Positions 1 through 5,375 of a stretch of DNA of 5,393 nucleotides are shown here, piece by piece. Positions within the stretch are counted from its first letter, which is position 1. Each line of letters begins with the position of its first letter. The position numbers and the translations under genes were made by a program. The notes under the pieces were generated by a model, which saw nothing but the letters and a program-made list of their open reading frames with translations, searched no databases and was not told the DNA's origin. Source of the stretch: JBFXAN01 sp050184225 (lineage in GTDB: Bacteria; Chloroflexota; Dehalococcoidia; CAUJGQ01); contig JBFXAN010000277.1 of the NCBI GenBank assembly GCA_050184225.1, positions 1 to 5,393 on the forward strand, written 5' to 3'.

Positions 1-510
1 GCGATCGACCGCGTAGGCGATGTCCTCAGACGTGAGATTGCGGCCGTTGACCGGCGCGACATTCTGCCACTTCGCCGGCTTCAGCTTGACGACCATCGTC
101 ATCTGATCGGGTTGCTCGCCCATATTCTGGGCGAGGTCCGGCTCCATCGAGATATCGCCCGGCGACACCTCGGGAACGCCGGCCTTGAACCGCCAGAGCT
201 TGCTATAGGTCAGGCCGTTCATGTAGGAGTTGATGAAGCTCGTCTGCGTGTACGGGTCCAACGACGGCGGCGGCGAGCTGATCTGGAATGAGAGCGAGCC
301 GCCCGGCGTCGGCTGCTTGGTCGTGGCGGCCTGCGCGGTGGCAGTGACCAGTCCCCTGGTCTCGTCACTGGTCGAACTGCTCCCGCTGTCTTCGTCACTG
401 CCGCAGGCGAGCACGAAGAGTCCCGCGCCGCCGGCGCCGATCGCTCCGGCTCGGAGCGACGCACGCCGGCTGACGCGCCGGCGCAGCCATTGAGAACCTT
501 GCCCTGTCAT
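1..510 (-). CDS. ABC transporter solute-binding lipoprotein, peptide/nickel type (SBP_bac_5), 3' end missing
   Basis: This is the extracytoplasmic substrate receptor of the importer whose permeases lie directly upstream. I translated 170 codons by hand; the frame stays open to the window edge, so the C-terminal two thirds are missing (family members are usually 500-600 aa). The N terminus has a twin-arginine-like stretch (SRRASLRAG, residues 14-22), a small hydrophobic segment and a lipobox VLAC with C36 as the likely lipidated cysteine. Together these suggest Tat export and lipid anchoring. A Ser/Thr/Asp-rich linker (about 38-62) follows, then the family start: PGGSLSF near 68, SLDPYTQ near 83, MEPDLAQN near 123 and NGRNLTSEDIAYAVDR at the edge, matching the conserved 'NGRplTAeDV.y..eR' segment of SBP_bac_5. 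ATG 510 follows GGAGG with a 6-base gap. The substrate (peptide, nickel, sugar oligomer) cannot be told from this part. Confidence 0.95.
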   Translation of the reverse strand, partial: MTGQGSQWLRRRVSRRASLRAGAIGAGGAGLFVLACGSDEDSGSSSTSDETRGLVTATAQAATTKQPTPGGSLSFQISSPPPSLDPYTQTSFINSYMNGLTYSKLWRFKAGVPEVSPGDISMEPDLAQNMGEQPDQMTMVVKLKPAKWQNVAPVNGRNLTSEDIAYAVDR

Positions 511-533
511 AGTCTCCCTCCCCATATTCCTGT

Positions 534-548
534 CCCGGATCGTCCGGG
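534..548 (-). other. GC-rich intercistronic stem-loop before the binding-protein gene
   Basis: The 49-bp gap between the second permease and the binding-protein gene holds a perfect 6-bp inverted repeat, cccgga / tccggg, around a 3-base loop. No T-run follows on the minus strand, so it is not a classical intrinsic terminator. A stem here could slow mRNA decay or attenuate between permease and receptor, which often need different amounts. That role is inference; the repeat itself is visible. Confidence 0.4.
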
Positions 549-559
549 CAACGAATCGG

Positions 560-1456
560 CTACGAGCCGCGAAGCCGCGGGTCGAGCACATCCCGCAGCG
601 CATCGCCGAACAGATTGAAGGCCAGCACGGCGACACTGATCGCCGCACCGGGGATGACCGCCGTCCACCATGCCGCCTGCCAGACGGTGCGCGTGTCCTG
701 CAGCATCTTGCCCCAGCTGGGGTGTGAATCCGTCGCGATGCCGAGCGAGAGGAAGCTCAGTGCCGCCTCCGCCAGGATCGCGTTGCCGATCTGAATGCTG
801 GCGATCACGATGATCGGCGCGACGACGTTGGGAAGCACGTGGCGTCCCATGATCCGGCCGTGGCTGCTGCCAAGCGCCACCGCCGCTTCGACGTACTGCT
901 GGTTGCGAATACTCAGCACCGAGCCGCGAACGATGCGCGCCGTTGCCGGGGTGATAATGATCGCGATCGCCAGACTGACCGTAAAGAAGGTCGGACTGAA
1001 GATGCTGAGAAAGAAGATGGCGAGGACCAGCGGCGGAAAGGCCATGACGGTGTCCATTCCCCGGTTGACGAGGAGATCGACCCACCCGCCGATGTAGCCG
1101 CTCACCAGGCCGAAGAAGACGCCGAACAGCGTCCCGGTCGCCACCGCGGCAAAGCCAACGCCGAGGCTGATGCGGCTGCCGATCACGATCCGGCTGAACA
1201 TATCGCGGAAGAGATTGTCCGTCCCGAACGGATAGGTGAACGACGGCGGATGCAGCCGCGGGAAGCCGACCTTCTCCGCCGGGTACGGCGCAATCGCCGG
1301 CGCGAAGATCGCGACGAGCACGAGCAGAATGCAGACCACACCAGCTACCGCACCGACGGGATTGCGCCGGGCGAGCCGCCGCAGGCGGGAGAGACGGCCG
1401 GGCCGCGTCTGCGCTCGGCTCTGAACCAGATCGGGGGCGGCAACAGCTGTCGTCAT
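560..1456 (-). CDS. ABC transporter permease, DppC/OppC type
   Basis: This is the second membrane subunit of a peptide/nickel-type ABC importer; it pairs with the DppB/OppB-type subunit to form the channel. It has 298 aa, normal for the family. A basic cytoplasmic N terminus (SRLRRLARRNP, about 23-33) precedes the first membrane segment (about 34-56), the OppC_N region. Further hydrophobic segments lie near 96-120, 138-155, 157-175, 210-235 and 265-284. The cytoplasmic EAA loop that contacts the ATPase is clear at 188-210 (YVEAAVALGSS...RHVLPN). The C terminus carries the typical FNLFGDALRDVLDPRLRG. Its ATG overlaps the upstream permease stop by one base (TAATG), which implies translational coupling; only a weak AGGT precedes the start. 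The stop is TAG. No ATPase gene is seen, so it is either beyond the left edge or encoded elsewhere. Confidence 0.96.
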   Translation of the reverse strand: MTTAVAAPDLVQSRAQTRPGRLSRLRRLARRNPVGAVAGVVCILLVLVAIFAPAIAPYPAEKVGFPRLHPPSFTYPFGTDNLFRDMFSRIVIGSRISLGVGFAAVATGTLFGVFFGLVSGYIGGWVDLLVNRGMDTVMAFPPLVLAIFFLSIFSPTFFTVSLAIAIIITPATARIVRGSVLSIRNQQYVEAAVALGSSHGRIMGRHVLPNVVAPIIVIASIQIGNAILAEAALSFLSLGIATDSHPSWGKMLQDTRTVWQAAWWTAVIPGAAISVAVLAFNLFGDALRDVLDPRLRGS

Positions 1457-2403
1457 TATCGATACCTGATCCGTGGATCAAACCATGCATAGCTGATATC
1501 GACGAGAAGATTGATCAGGATCAGGACGGTGGCAAAGAAAAGCACCAGACCTTGCACCTGGGGATAGTCTTTGATCAGCACGGAAGAGAGCGTCAGCGTC
1601 CCCAGCCCCGGCAGGCTGAAGATCGACTCCAGCACGACGGTGCCGCCGAGCAGCGTGCCAAACTGGATCGCAAACAGCGTGATCACCGGGATCATCGCGT
1701 TCTTCAGCGCATGTCGAAAGATGACGGCCCGCTCGACCAGCCCTTTGGCACGGGCGGTGCGAACGAAGTCCTGTCGCAACACCTCGAGCATCGACGAACG
1801 CATCACCCGCGCGAGGCTGGCGCTGAGCGCGAGACCGAGGGCGATCGCCGGCAGATAGAGTTGATGCAGGTTCTTGAACGGGTCCGTCCAGAAGTCGACG
1901 TAGCCGACGGGCGGTGAGTAGCCCCACCATTTCGCCGGAAAGATGATCAGCATCGTGCCGATCCAGAACCCTGGAATGCTCAACCAGCCGATCGTCAGCA
2001 GCCGCAGACCATAGTCGGACGGTGTATCCCGCTTCACCGCGGAGATAACACCGATCGGCACCGCCAGCACGACGGCAAAGAGCGTGGCGAGAAACGTCAG
2101 TTCAAGCGTGAGTGGGATGCGGCTACGAATCTCGGTCCAGACATCGCGCTTGCTGAGGAGTGTCGTACCGAGATCGCCGCGCAGCACGCCACCCATGTAG
2201 CGGACATACTGCGTGACCACAGGCTCATCGAGGCCAAGGTCAGCCCGAATCGCGGCGCACTGCTCCGGGCTGACGTCGGACGTGGCGAGGACGATCGAGC
2301 ACACGTCGCCGGGGATCAGCCGAACCGCACTGAACACGATGATGCTCACCAGCCACAGCACGAGTACCGTGAACATCAATCGCTTGGCGATGTATTGCAG
2401 CAC
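1456..2403 (-). CDS. ABC transporter permease, DppB/OppB type (GTG start)
   Basis: This is the first gene of the importer operon, 315 aa. I chose GTG 2403 rather than the in-frame ATG 2418. GGGGAGGGG lies just upstream of the GTG, the protein then begins (M)LQYIAKRL as DppB/OppB proteins usually do, and the predicted transcript would leave only a few bases ahead of the ATG. Membrane segments fall near 8-28, 100-123, 134-155, 182-199, 239-259 and 284-304. The EAA-like loop is at about 211-240 (QDFVRTARAKG ... LKNAMIPV), and the family's VDISYAWFDPRIRY closes the protein. The extracytoplasmic loop after the first segment carries LIPGD and, unusually, two cysteines (C35 and C49) just before the conserved ADLGLDEP. 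The gene is coupled to the next permease by a TAATG overlap. Substrate unknown. Confidence 0.95.
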   Translation of the reverse strand: MLQYIAKRLMFTVLVLWLVSIIVFSAVRLIPGDVCSIVLATSDVSPEQCAAIRADLGLDEPVVTQYVRYMGGVLRGDLGTTLLSKRDVWTEIRSRIPLTLELTFLATLFAVVLAVPIGVISAVKRDTPSDYGLRLLTIGWLSIPGFWIGTMLIIFPAKWWGYSPPVGYVDFWTDPFKNLHQLYLPAIALGLALSASLARVMRSSMLEVLRQDFVRTARAKGLVERAVIFRHALKNAMIPVITLFAIQFGTLLGGTVVLESIFSLPGLGTLTLSSVLIKDYPQVQGLVLFFATVLILINLLVDISYAWFDPRIRYR

Positions 2404-2430
2404 GTCCCCTCCCCGCATCTGCCCCGGCTC

Positions 2431-2459
2431 AGGATAATAACGCGATTAGTGCACGTCAA
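2431..2459 (-). promoter_or_regulatory. Sigma-70-type promoter of the ABC importer operon
   Basis: On the minus strand TTGACG (2459-2454, 5 of 6 consensus bases) and TATCCT (2436-2431, 4 of 6) are separated by exactly 17 bases. Transcription would start near 2424, giving a leader of about 20 nt with a purine-rich Shine-Dalgarno before GTG 2403. A GTGCAC palindrome (2449-2454) overlaps the inner edge of the -35 box and could be an operator half, though six bases is weak evidence. Confidence 0.6.
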
Positions 2460-2508
2460 CATGTCCGAGCTTGAAAAGTGCGAGAAGGGACGAACGAAGG
2501 GCTGATGG

Positions 2509-2570
2509 GTGACGGATGACCAAACACTCGTTCACGCGAGGGTAGTGCCTTCGCGTTGGTCATCCGCCAC
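2509..2570 (-). terminator. Long imperfect hairpin after the methyltransferase gene; possible terminator
   Basis: Arms 2509-2523 and 2556-2570 pair in 14 of 15 positions (core cggatgaccaa / ttggtcatccg, one A-C mismatch). A second, bulged stem is nested inside (cgcgagg at 2535-2541 with ccttcgcg at 2548-2555). The structure begins six bases after the TGA of the methyltransferase gene. There is no U-tract on the minus-strand transcript, so it is a poor match to a classical intrinsic terminator. It may instead stabilise the 3' end, act as an L-shaped terminator, or be a copy of a dispersed palindromic repeat. It separates the sigma/repair unit from the importer promoter. Confidence 0.5.
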
Positions 2571-2576
2571 GCCATG

Positions 2577-3458
2577 TCAGGAGGCTACGGCAACGGCGGG
2601 ACGGCAGAGCGCGCACGGCCGGTAGCCGGTGGCCAGCGCTTTCGCCGGTGAGCCGAACTCCACCAGATGCTGCGGTTGGATCCGGCGGGCGGCCCGGCAG
2701 GTCGGATAGCAGAAGATATGCGTCGTCCGGCTGCCGTAGTACGGTGCGCTCCCGGCGTTCAACACCTCCGAGGGCACGCCCTCATACGTCAGCACCCGGA
2801 CTTTCGCGTCGGGTCCGCCGCCGGAGTATTCGCCGAGACCGCCGTCGGACCGCACGACACGATGGCACGGAATGATGAACGGCACCGGATTGCGGCCGAG
2901 CGCCGTGCCCACCGCCCGCGTCGCTCCCGGCGCGCCGATCTCCCGCGCAACCCAACCATACGGGCGAACCTCACCGCGCGGGATCTCGGCCGTCTTCTCC
3001 AAGACAACCCGCTGGAAGGGACGGAGCCAGGACAGATCGACATCCTCGAACCGCTTTCGGCCTTCGAAGTGGTCCAGGAGCGCCCAGCGAAGGCGCTCCG
3101 GCACCTCGGCTTCGGCGACGGGCTGGGCGTTCAACTCCCGCGCGAGTTCCCGCTCGAACGCACCGCCGTCACGCGCGGCGCTGGCGCTGACTACCTTCCC
3201 GTCGCGGTAGGCGACGAAGATCCGGCCGAAAGGCGCCTCCATCGGCGCGTAGCGCACCTCCGCCGTTCGACGCAGGCGGACGAACAGACCGGCGCGGAGC
3301 GCTTCGGCAAACGCGGGGTCGGGCAGAACCGGCGCGGTCGTCTGCAACCGCTTCGCGACGACAAGATCAGCATCAGGCGGCAGCAGGCCGGCCGGCTCCC
3401 CACGGCGCAGGGCATCGGTGGCGGCGGCAAAGGTTTCGGCGTTGGCATGGGTCTTCAT
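2577..3458 (-). CDS. Methylated-DNA-[protein]-cysteine methyltransferase with C-terminal Ada metal-binding domain
   Basis: This 293-aa protein is a suicide repair enzyme for O6-alkylguanine, fused to an Ada-type Cys4 site. ATG 3458 is chosen because AAGGAG lies 9 bases upstream inside the last sigma codons and one base separates the genes (TGAGATG); an ATG at 3572 would overlap the sigma gene by 113 bases. Residues 1-65 are a helical region of unknown role. About 66-135 is the MGMT N-terminal ribonuclease-H-like domain. About 145-230 is the DNA-binding and catalytic domain, with RAVG (R181 as arginine finger), PCHRV (acceptor C198) and LGEYSGG. Residues 238-287 match N-Ada: RTTHIFC-YPT-C (C250, C254) and PCALC (C282, C285). 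In E. coli Ada the corresponding cysteines hold Zn and the first accepts methyl from phosphotriesters. The order is reversed relative to E. coli Ada, there is no AraC helix-turn-helix, and the helix preceding the metal site appears to be missing. A dual repair enzyme or sensor is likely; control of the sigma factor is inference. Confidence 0.93.
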   Translation of the reverse strand: MKTHANAETFAAATDALRRGEPAGLLPPDADLVVAKRLQTTAPVLPDPAFAEALRAGLFVRLRRTAEVRYAPMEAPFGRIFVAYRDGKVVSASAARDGGAFERELARELNAQPVAEAEVPERLRWALLDHFEGRKRFEDVDLSWLRPFQRVVLEKTAEIPRGEVRPYGWVAREIGAPGATRAVGTALGRNPVPFIIPCHRVVRSDGGLGEYSGGGPDAKVRVLTYEGVPSEVLNAGSAPYYGSRTTHIFCYPTCRAARRIQPQHLVEFGSPAKALATGYRPCALCRPAVAVAS

Positions 3459-3459
3459 C

Positions 3460-4044
3460 TCAGGCAACTCCTTCCACGATCGCCAGTCTCGATCGCAGCG
3501 TCTGCACGGCACGGTAGACGAGCTGCTTCGTCGCCGTCTCGCTGCGGCCGATCGTCCGTCCGACCTCCGCATGAGAGAGGCCGTGCGAGAAATAGAGCGT
3601 CACCGCGCGGCGTTGCATCGGCGGCAAGCCGCGCACGGCGAGCCAGGCAGCATCGATCGCCTCTTCGTGCATGAGGCTGTCATCGAAGGTTCGGCCATCG
3701 ATTGCACCGGCCGGTTCGAATCCCTGTTCGCCGAGGCCATCAAGGGAAGCAGCATCGCGGCCACGCCGCGCGCGATCGACGAGCAGGTTGTGTGCGATCC
3801 GAAAGAGCCAGGCGGCGAAGGGAAGTCCGCGCCACTCGTAGGTATCGAACCGCTCCAGCGCGCGATGGAATGTCTGCGCGGTCAGATCTTCCGCTTCGGT
3901 GTGATTGCTGCATCGCGCGAAGACATAGCGATAGACACGCGGCAGATGGCGGTCGTAGAGAACGCCGAAGGCCTCCGGGTCACGGCGGGCGCGGTCGATC
4001 AGCGTCGCTTCCTCGGCAAGACCGGCGTTGCAGCCATCGGTCAT
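3460..4044 (-). CDS. ECF-type RNA polymerase sigma-70 factor
   Basis: This 194-aa protein would direct RNA polymerase to a small regulon. It has the two-domain ECF layout. Sigma region 2 spans about 26-95 (FGVLYDRHLPRVYRYV; AEDLTAQTFHRAL at 51-63; PFAAWLFRIAHNLLVDRARR at 75-94). A linker of about 30 residues, rich in Gly, Asp and Glu, follows. Sigma region 4 spans about 128-187, with LPPMQRRAVTLYFSHGLSHAEVG and a helix-turn-helix ending ETATKQLVYRAVQTLR. ATG 4044 has GGAAGGA 9 bases upstream. The stop is one base before the methyltransferase start and contains that gene's Shine-Dalgarno, so the two are almost surely cotranscribed. No separate zinc anti-sigma gene follows, as is common for ECF factors; the repair protein sits in that place. 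No C-terminal extension beyond region 4 is seen. The exact ECF group cannot be assigned by eye. Confidence 0.95.
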   Translation of the reverse strand: MTDGCNAGLAEEATLIDRARRDPEAFGVLYDRHLPRVYRYVFARCSNHTEAEDLTAQTFHRALERFDTYEWRGLPFAAWLFRIAHNLLVDRARRGRDAASLDGLGEQGFEPAGAIDGRTFDDSLMHEEAIDAAWLAVRGLPPMQRRAVTLYFSHGLSHAEVGRTIGRSETATKQLVYRAVQTLRSRLAIVEGVA

Positions 4045-4140
4045 GGTGGGCCGTCCTTCCGGGAGATATCCCGTTCACCATGAAGAACGGAACAGCCCAG
4101 GCGAGGTAACGATCCACGACGGAAGCTGTGCCAAAGTCAC
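4045..4140 (-). promoter_or_regulatory. Leader of the sigma factor gene with two overlapping dyads
   Basis: This 96-bp gap between Uma2 and the sigma gene holds ccgttc-N8-gaacgg (4071-4090) and cggga-gata-tcccg (4060-4073), the latter abutting the GGAAGGA Shine-Dalgarno (4060-4054). Either could be an operator or an RNA stem that limits translation; the first could equally end the Uma2 transcript, though it has no T-run. A TTGGCA (4134-4129) is a possible -35 box, but nothing downstream makes a convincing -10, and I see no classical ECF-type -35/-10 pair. A promoter here is therefore not established. Confidence 0.35.
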
Positions 4141-4746
4141 TTACGGCAACAGGTCGGCGATCAGGATCTCGGCGCCGGGAATCGCCACCGGCGACACACG
4201 GTCATCCGGGCTGAAGCTGAGGCGTTGACGGTAAGCGTAGCCAAATGGTGCGGCCGGGTCCGGCGCTGGATCGCGATAGACTTCCAACAACTGCAGTTGC
4301 AGATTCAGAATCCAGAATTCGGGGATGCCGGCCCGTGCGTAAATGCTACCCTTGCGCTCCCGGTCGAAGGCAAGTGTGGTATCTGAAACTTCGACAATGA
4401 GCGCCGCAGTCTGCGGGTGACCTTCCGAATGGAAATCGCGCCGTCTCCCAGGAATGACTGCCAGATCCGGTTCGGGTTGGGAGTCGGCGCCCAGGGAGAG
4501 CGGCAATTGCACTCGGAGGTGGAACCGCTCACCGATGACGCGAAGTAGCGCATCCTGTCCGAATCCCACGGCCATGGCATGCGGGCCTTTCTGCGGTGTC
4601 ATCTCGACAATCGCGCCCCCAATCAATTCAACATGGTCCTCGGACCCGAGGATGCCGTGTTCGATCAAGCTCTCGTACTCATCGCGGGTCCAGAGCCGAA
4701 GTGTGACGGTTTCCTGGACGTTCGGTGGACTCTTCGTTGTGACCAT
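4141..4746 (-). CDS. Uma2-family PD-(D/E)XK endonuclease (DUF820)
   Basis: This 201-aa protein of the Uma2/DUF820 family is built on the restriction-endonuclease-like PD-(D/E)XK fold; the cellular role of the family is poorly known. Family marks run in order: TRDEYESLIEHG (20-31), DHVELIGGAIVEM (37-49), the PEPDLAVI strand with D94, ALIVEVSDTT with E119, and the lysine of DRERKGSIYARAGIPEFWILN (K132). These give a full D-E-K active site, so the gene looks intact. ATG 4746 is the start because GGGAGG lies 6 bases upstream; a TTG at 4779 would overlap the preceding stop and lacks that support. It starts 29 bases after the dehydrogenase stop and may be read through from it. No methyltransferase or toxin partner is adjacent. 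Such genes occur in many scattered copies in Chloroflexota, Cyanobacteria and Deinococcota. Confidence 0.92.
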   Translation of the reverse strand: MVTTKSPPNVQETVTLRLWTRDEYESLIEHGILGSEDHVELIGGAIVEMTPQKGPHAMAVGFGQDALLRVIGERFHLRVQLPLSLGADSQPEPDLAVIPGRRRDFHSEGHPQTAALIVEVSDTTLAFDRERKGSIYARAGIPEFWILNLQLQLLEVYRDPAPDPAAPFGYAYRQRLSFSPDDRVSPVAIPGAEILIADLLP

Positions 4747-4775
4747 GCACGACCTCCCGGGCAACAGAACAGAGA

Positions 4776-5375
4776 TCAATCTCGCGGCAATCCCAACCCG
4801 CGCGTGGCGATCACGTTGCGCTGGATCTCGTTGGAGCCGGAGTAAATCGTTGGCGCCACCGACGCGAGGTAGCCGGACTCGATCGCGCCCCTAAGCCGCG
4901 CCCACTTCGAGTCGGCGGTGAGTTGGCCGTAGAGGCCAAGCATCTTCGTACCGAAGTTATAGATCCGCTGCGAGGACTCCGTCGCCAGCACCTTGACGAT
5001 CGATGCCTCATAGTTGGGCACCATGCCCCGCTGCTGCATCGCGGCGACGCGGTAACTCAGCCAGCGCGACGCCTCCGTCTCAACCCAAAGGTCGGCCAGC
5101 CTGTTCCGAATCCAGGGCACATCAATCGTCGCCGCGCCGTTCTGCTTGGTGTCGCGGGCGAGTGCGGCCAGGTCTCCCAGCGTGCGGCGATTGGCGGCGA
5201 CGCTGGCGACGGAGGACCGCTCGAAGTCAAGCAAGGTCATCGCCACATACCAGCCGCGGTTCTCGCCGCCGACGAGGTTCTTCGCCGGCACGCGCACATC
5301 CTCAAAGAAGACCTCGTTGAACTCGTGCCGGTTCCCCATATTGACCAGGGGCCGAACGGTGATCCCGGGGGTCTT
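4776..5375 (-). CDS. Acyl-CoA dehydrogenase, C-terminal half (5' end missing)
   Basis: This is a flavoprotein that introduces the alpha-beta double bond into an acyl-CoA. Only 199 codons of real sequence are present; the start lies beyond the contig end, and the apparent MLFRS beginning is encoded by adapter. The middle beta-domain end is seen (GITVRPLVNMGNRHEF, then NEVFFEDVRVPAKNLVGGENRGW), followed by the C-terminal helical domain. LLDFERSS puts a Glu at the helix-G site used as catalytic base in isovaleryl- and long-chain-type enzymes. Near the C terminus, IYSGSNEIQRNVIA has Ser where medium-chain enzymes have their catalytic Glu, which agrees. The usual 'ERxxFG' segment is absent, as in FadE/ChsE-type enzymes acting on steroid side-chain or other bulky acyl-CoAs. 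The FAD-binding N-terminal domain cannot be checked. The substrate is not determined. Confidence 0.93.
   Translation of the reverse strand, partial: KTPGITVRPLVNMGNRHEFNEVFFEDVRVPAKNLVGGENRGWYVAMTLLDFERSSVASVAANRRTLGDLAALARDTKQNGAATIDVPWIRNRLADLWVETEASRWLSYRVAAMQQRGMVPNYEASIVKVLATESSQRIYNFGTKMLGLYGQLTADSKWARLRGAIESGYLASVAPTIYSGSNEIQRNVIATRGLGLPRD

Noticed and set aside
219..464. Small minus-strand open frame of 81 codons in the binding-protein region
   Set aside because: A frame shift of the binding-protein gene, which reads cleanly from 510 to the window edge with lipobox and family motifs; this frame is Arg/Ser-rich noise.
507..1490. 327-codon minus-strand open frame overlapping the DppC-type permease
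   Set aside because: It is a shifted frame of the permease gene with low-complexity Arg/Ala/Gly composition; the frame at 560-1456 has the membrane segments, EAA loop and coupling signal.
839..1492. 217-codon plus-strand open frame
   Set aside because: Antisense shadow of the permease; composition is Arg/Asp/Glu/His-rich without domain pattern, and no ribosome-binding site was evident.
3459..3572. 38-residue N-terminal extension of the methyltransferase from ATG 3572
   Set aside because: It would overlap the sigma gene, is Arg/Ser-rich shadow sequence, and the AAGGAG site points to ATG 3458.
2667..3674. 335-codon plus-strand open frame across the methyltransferase and sigma genes
   Set aside because: It is Arg/Pro/Gly-rich with no recognisable domain and lies opposite two clear minus-strand genes; a typical antisense shadow in GC-rich DNA.
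4747..4779. 11-residue N-terminal extension of Uma2 from TTG 4779
   Set aside because: GGGAGG sits inside this stretch and serves ATG 4746; the TTG also overlaps the preceding stop codon.
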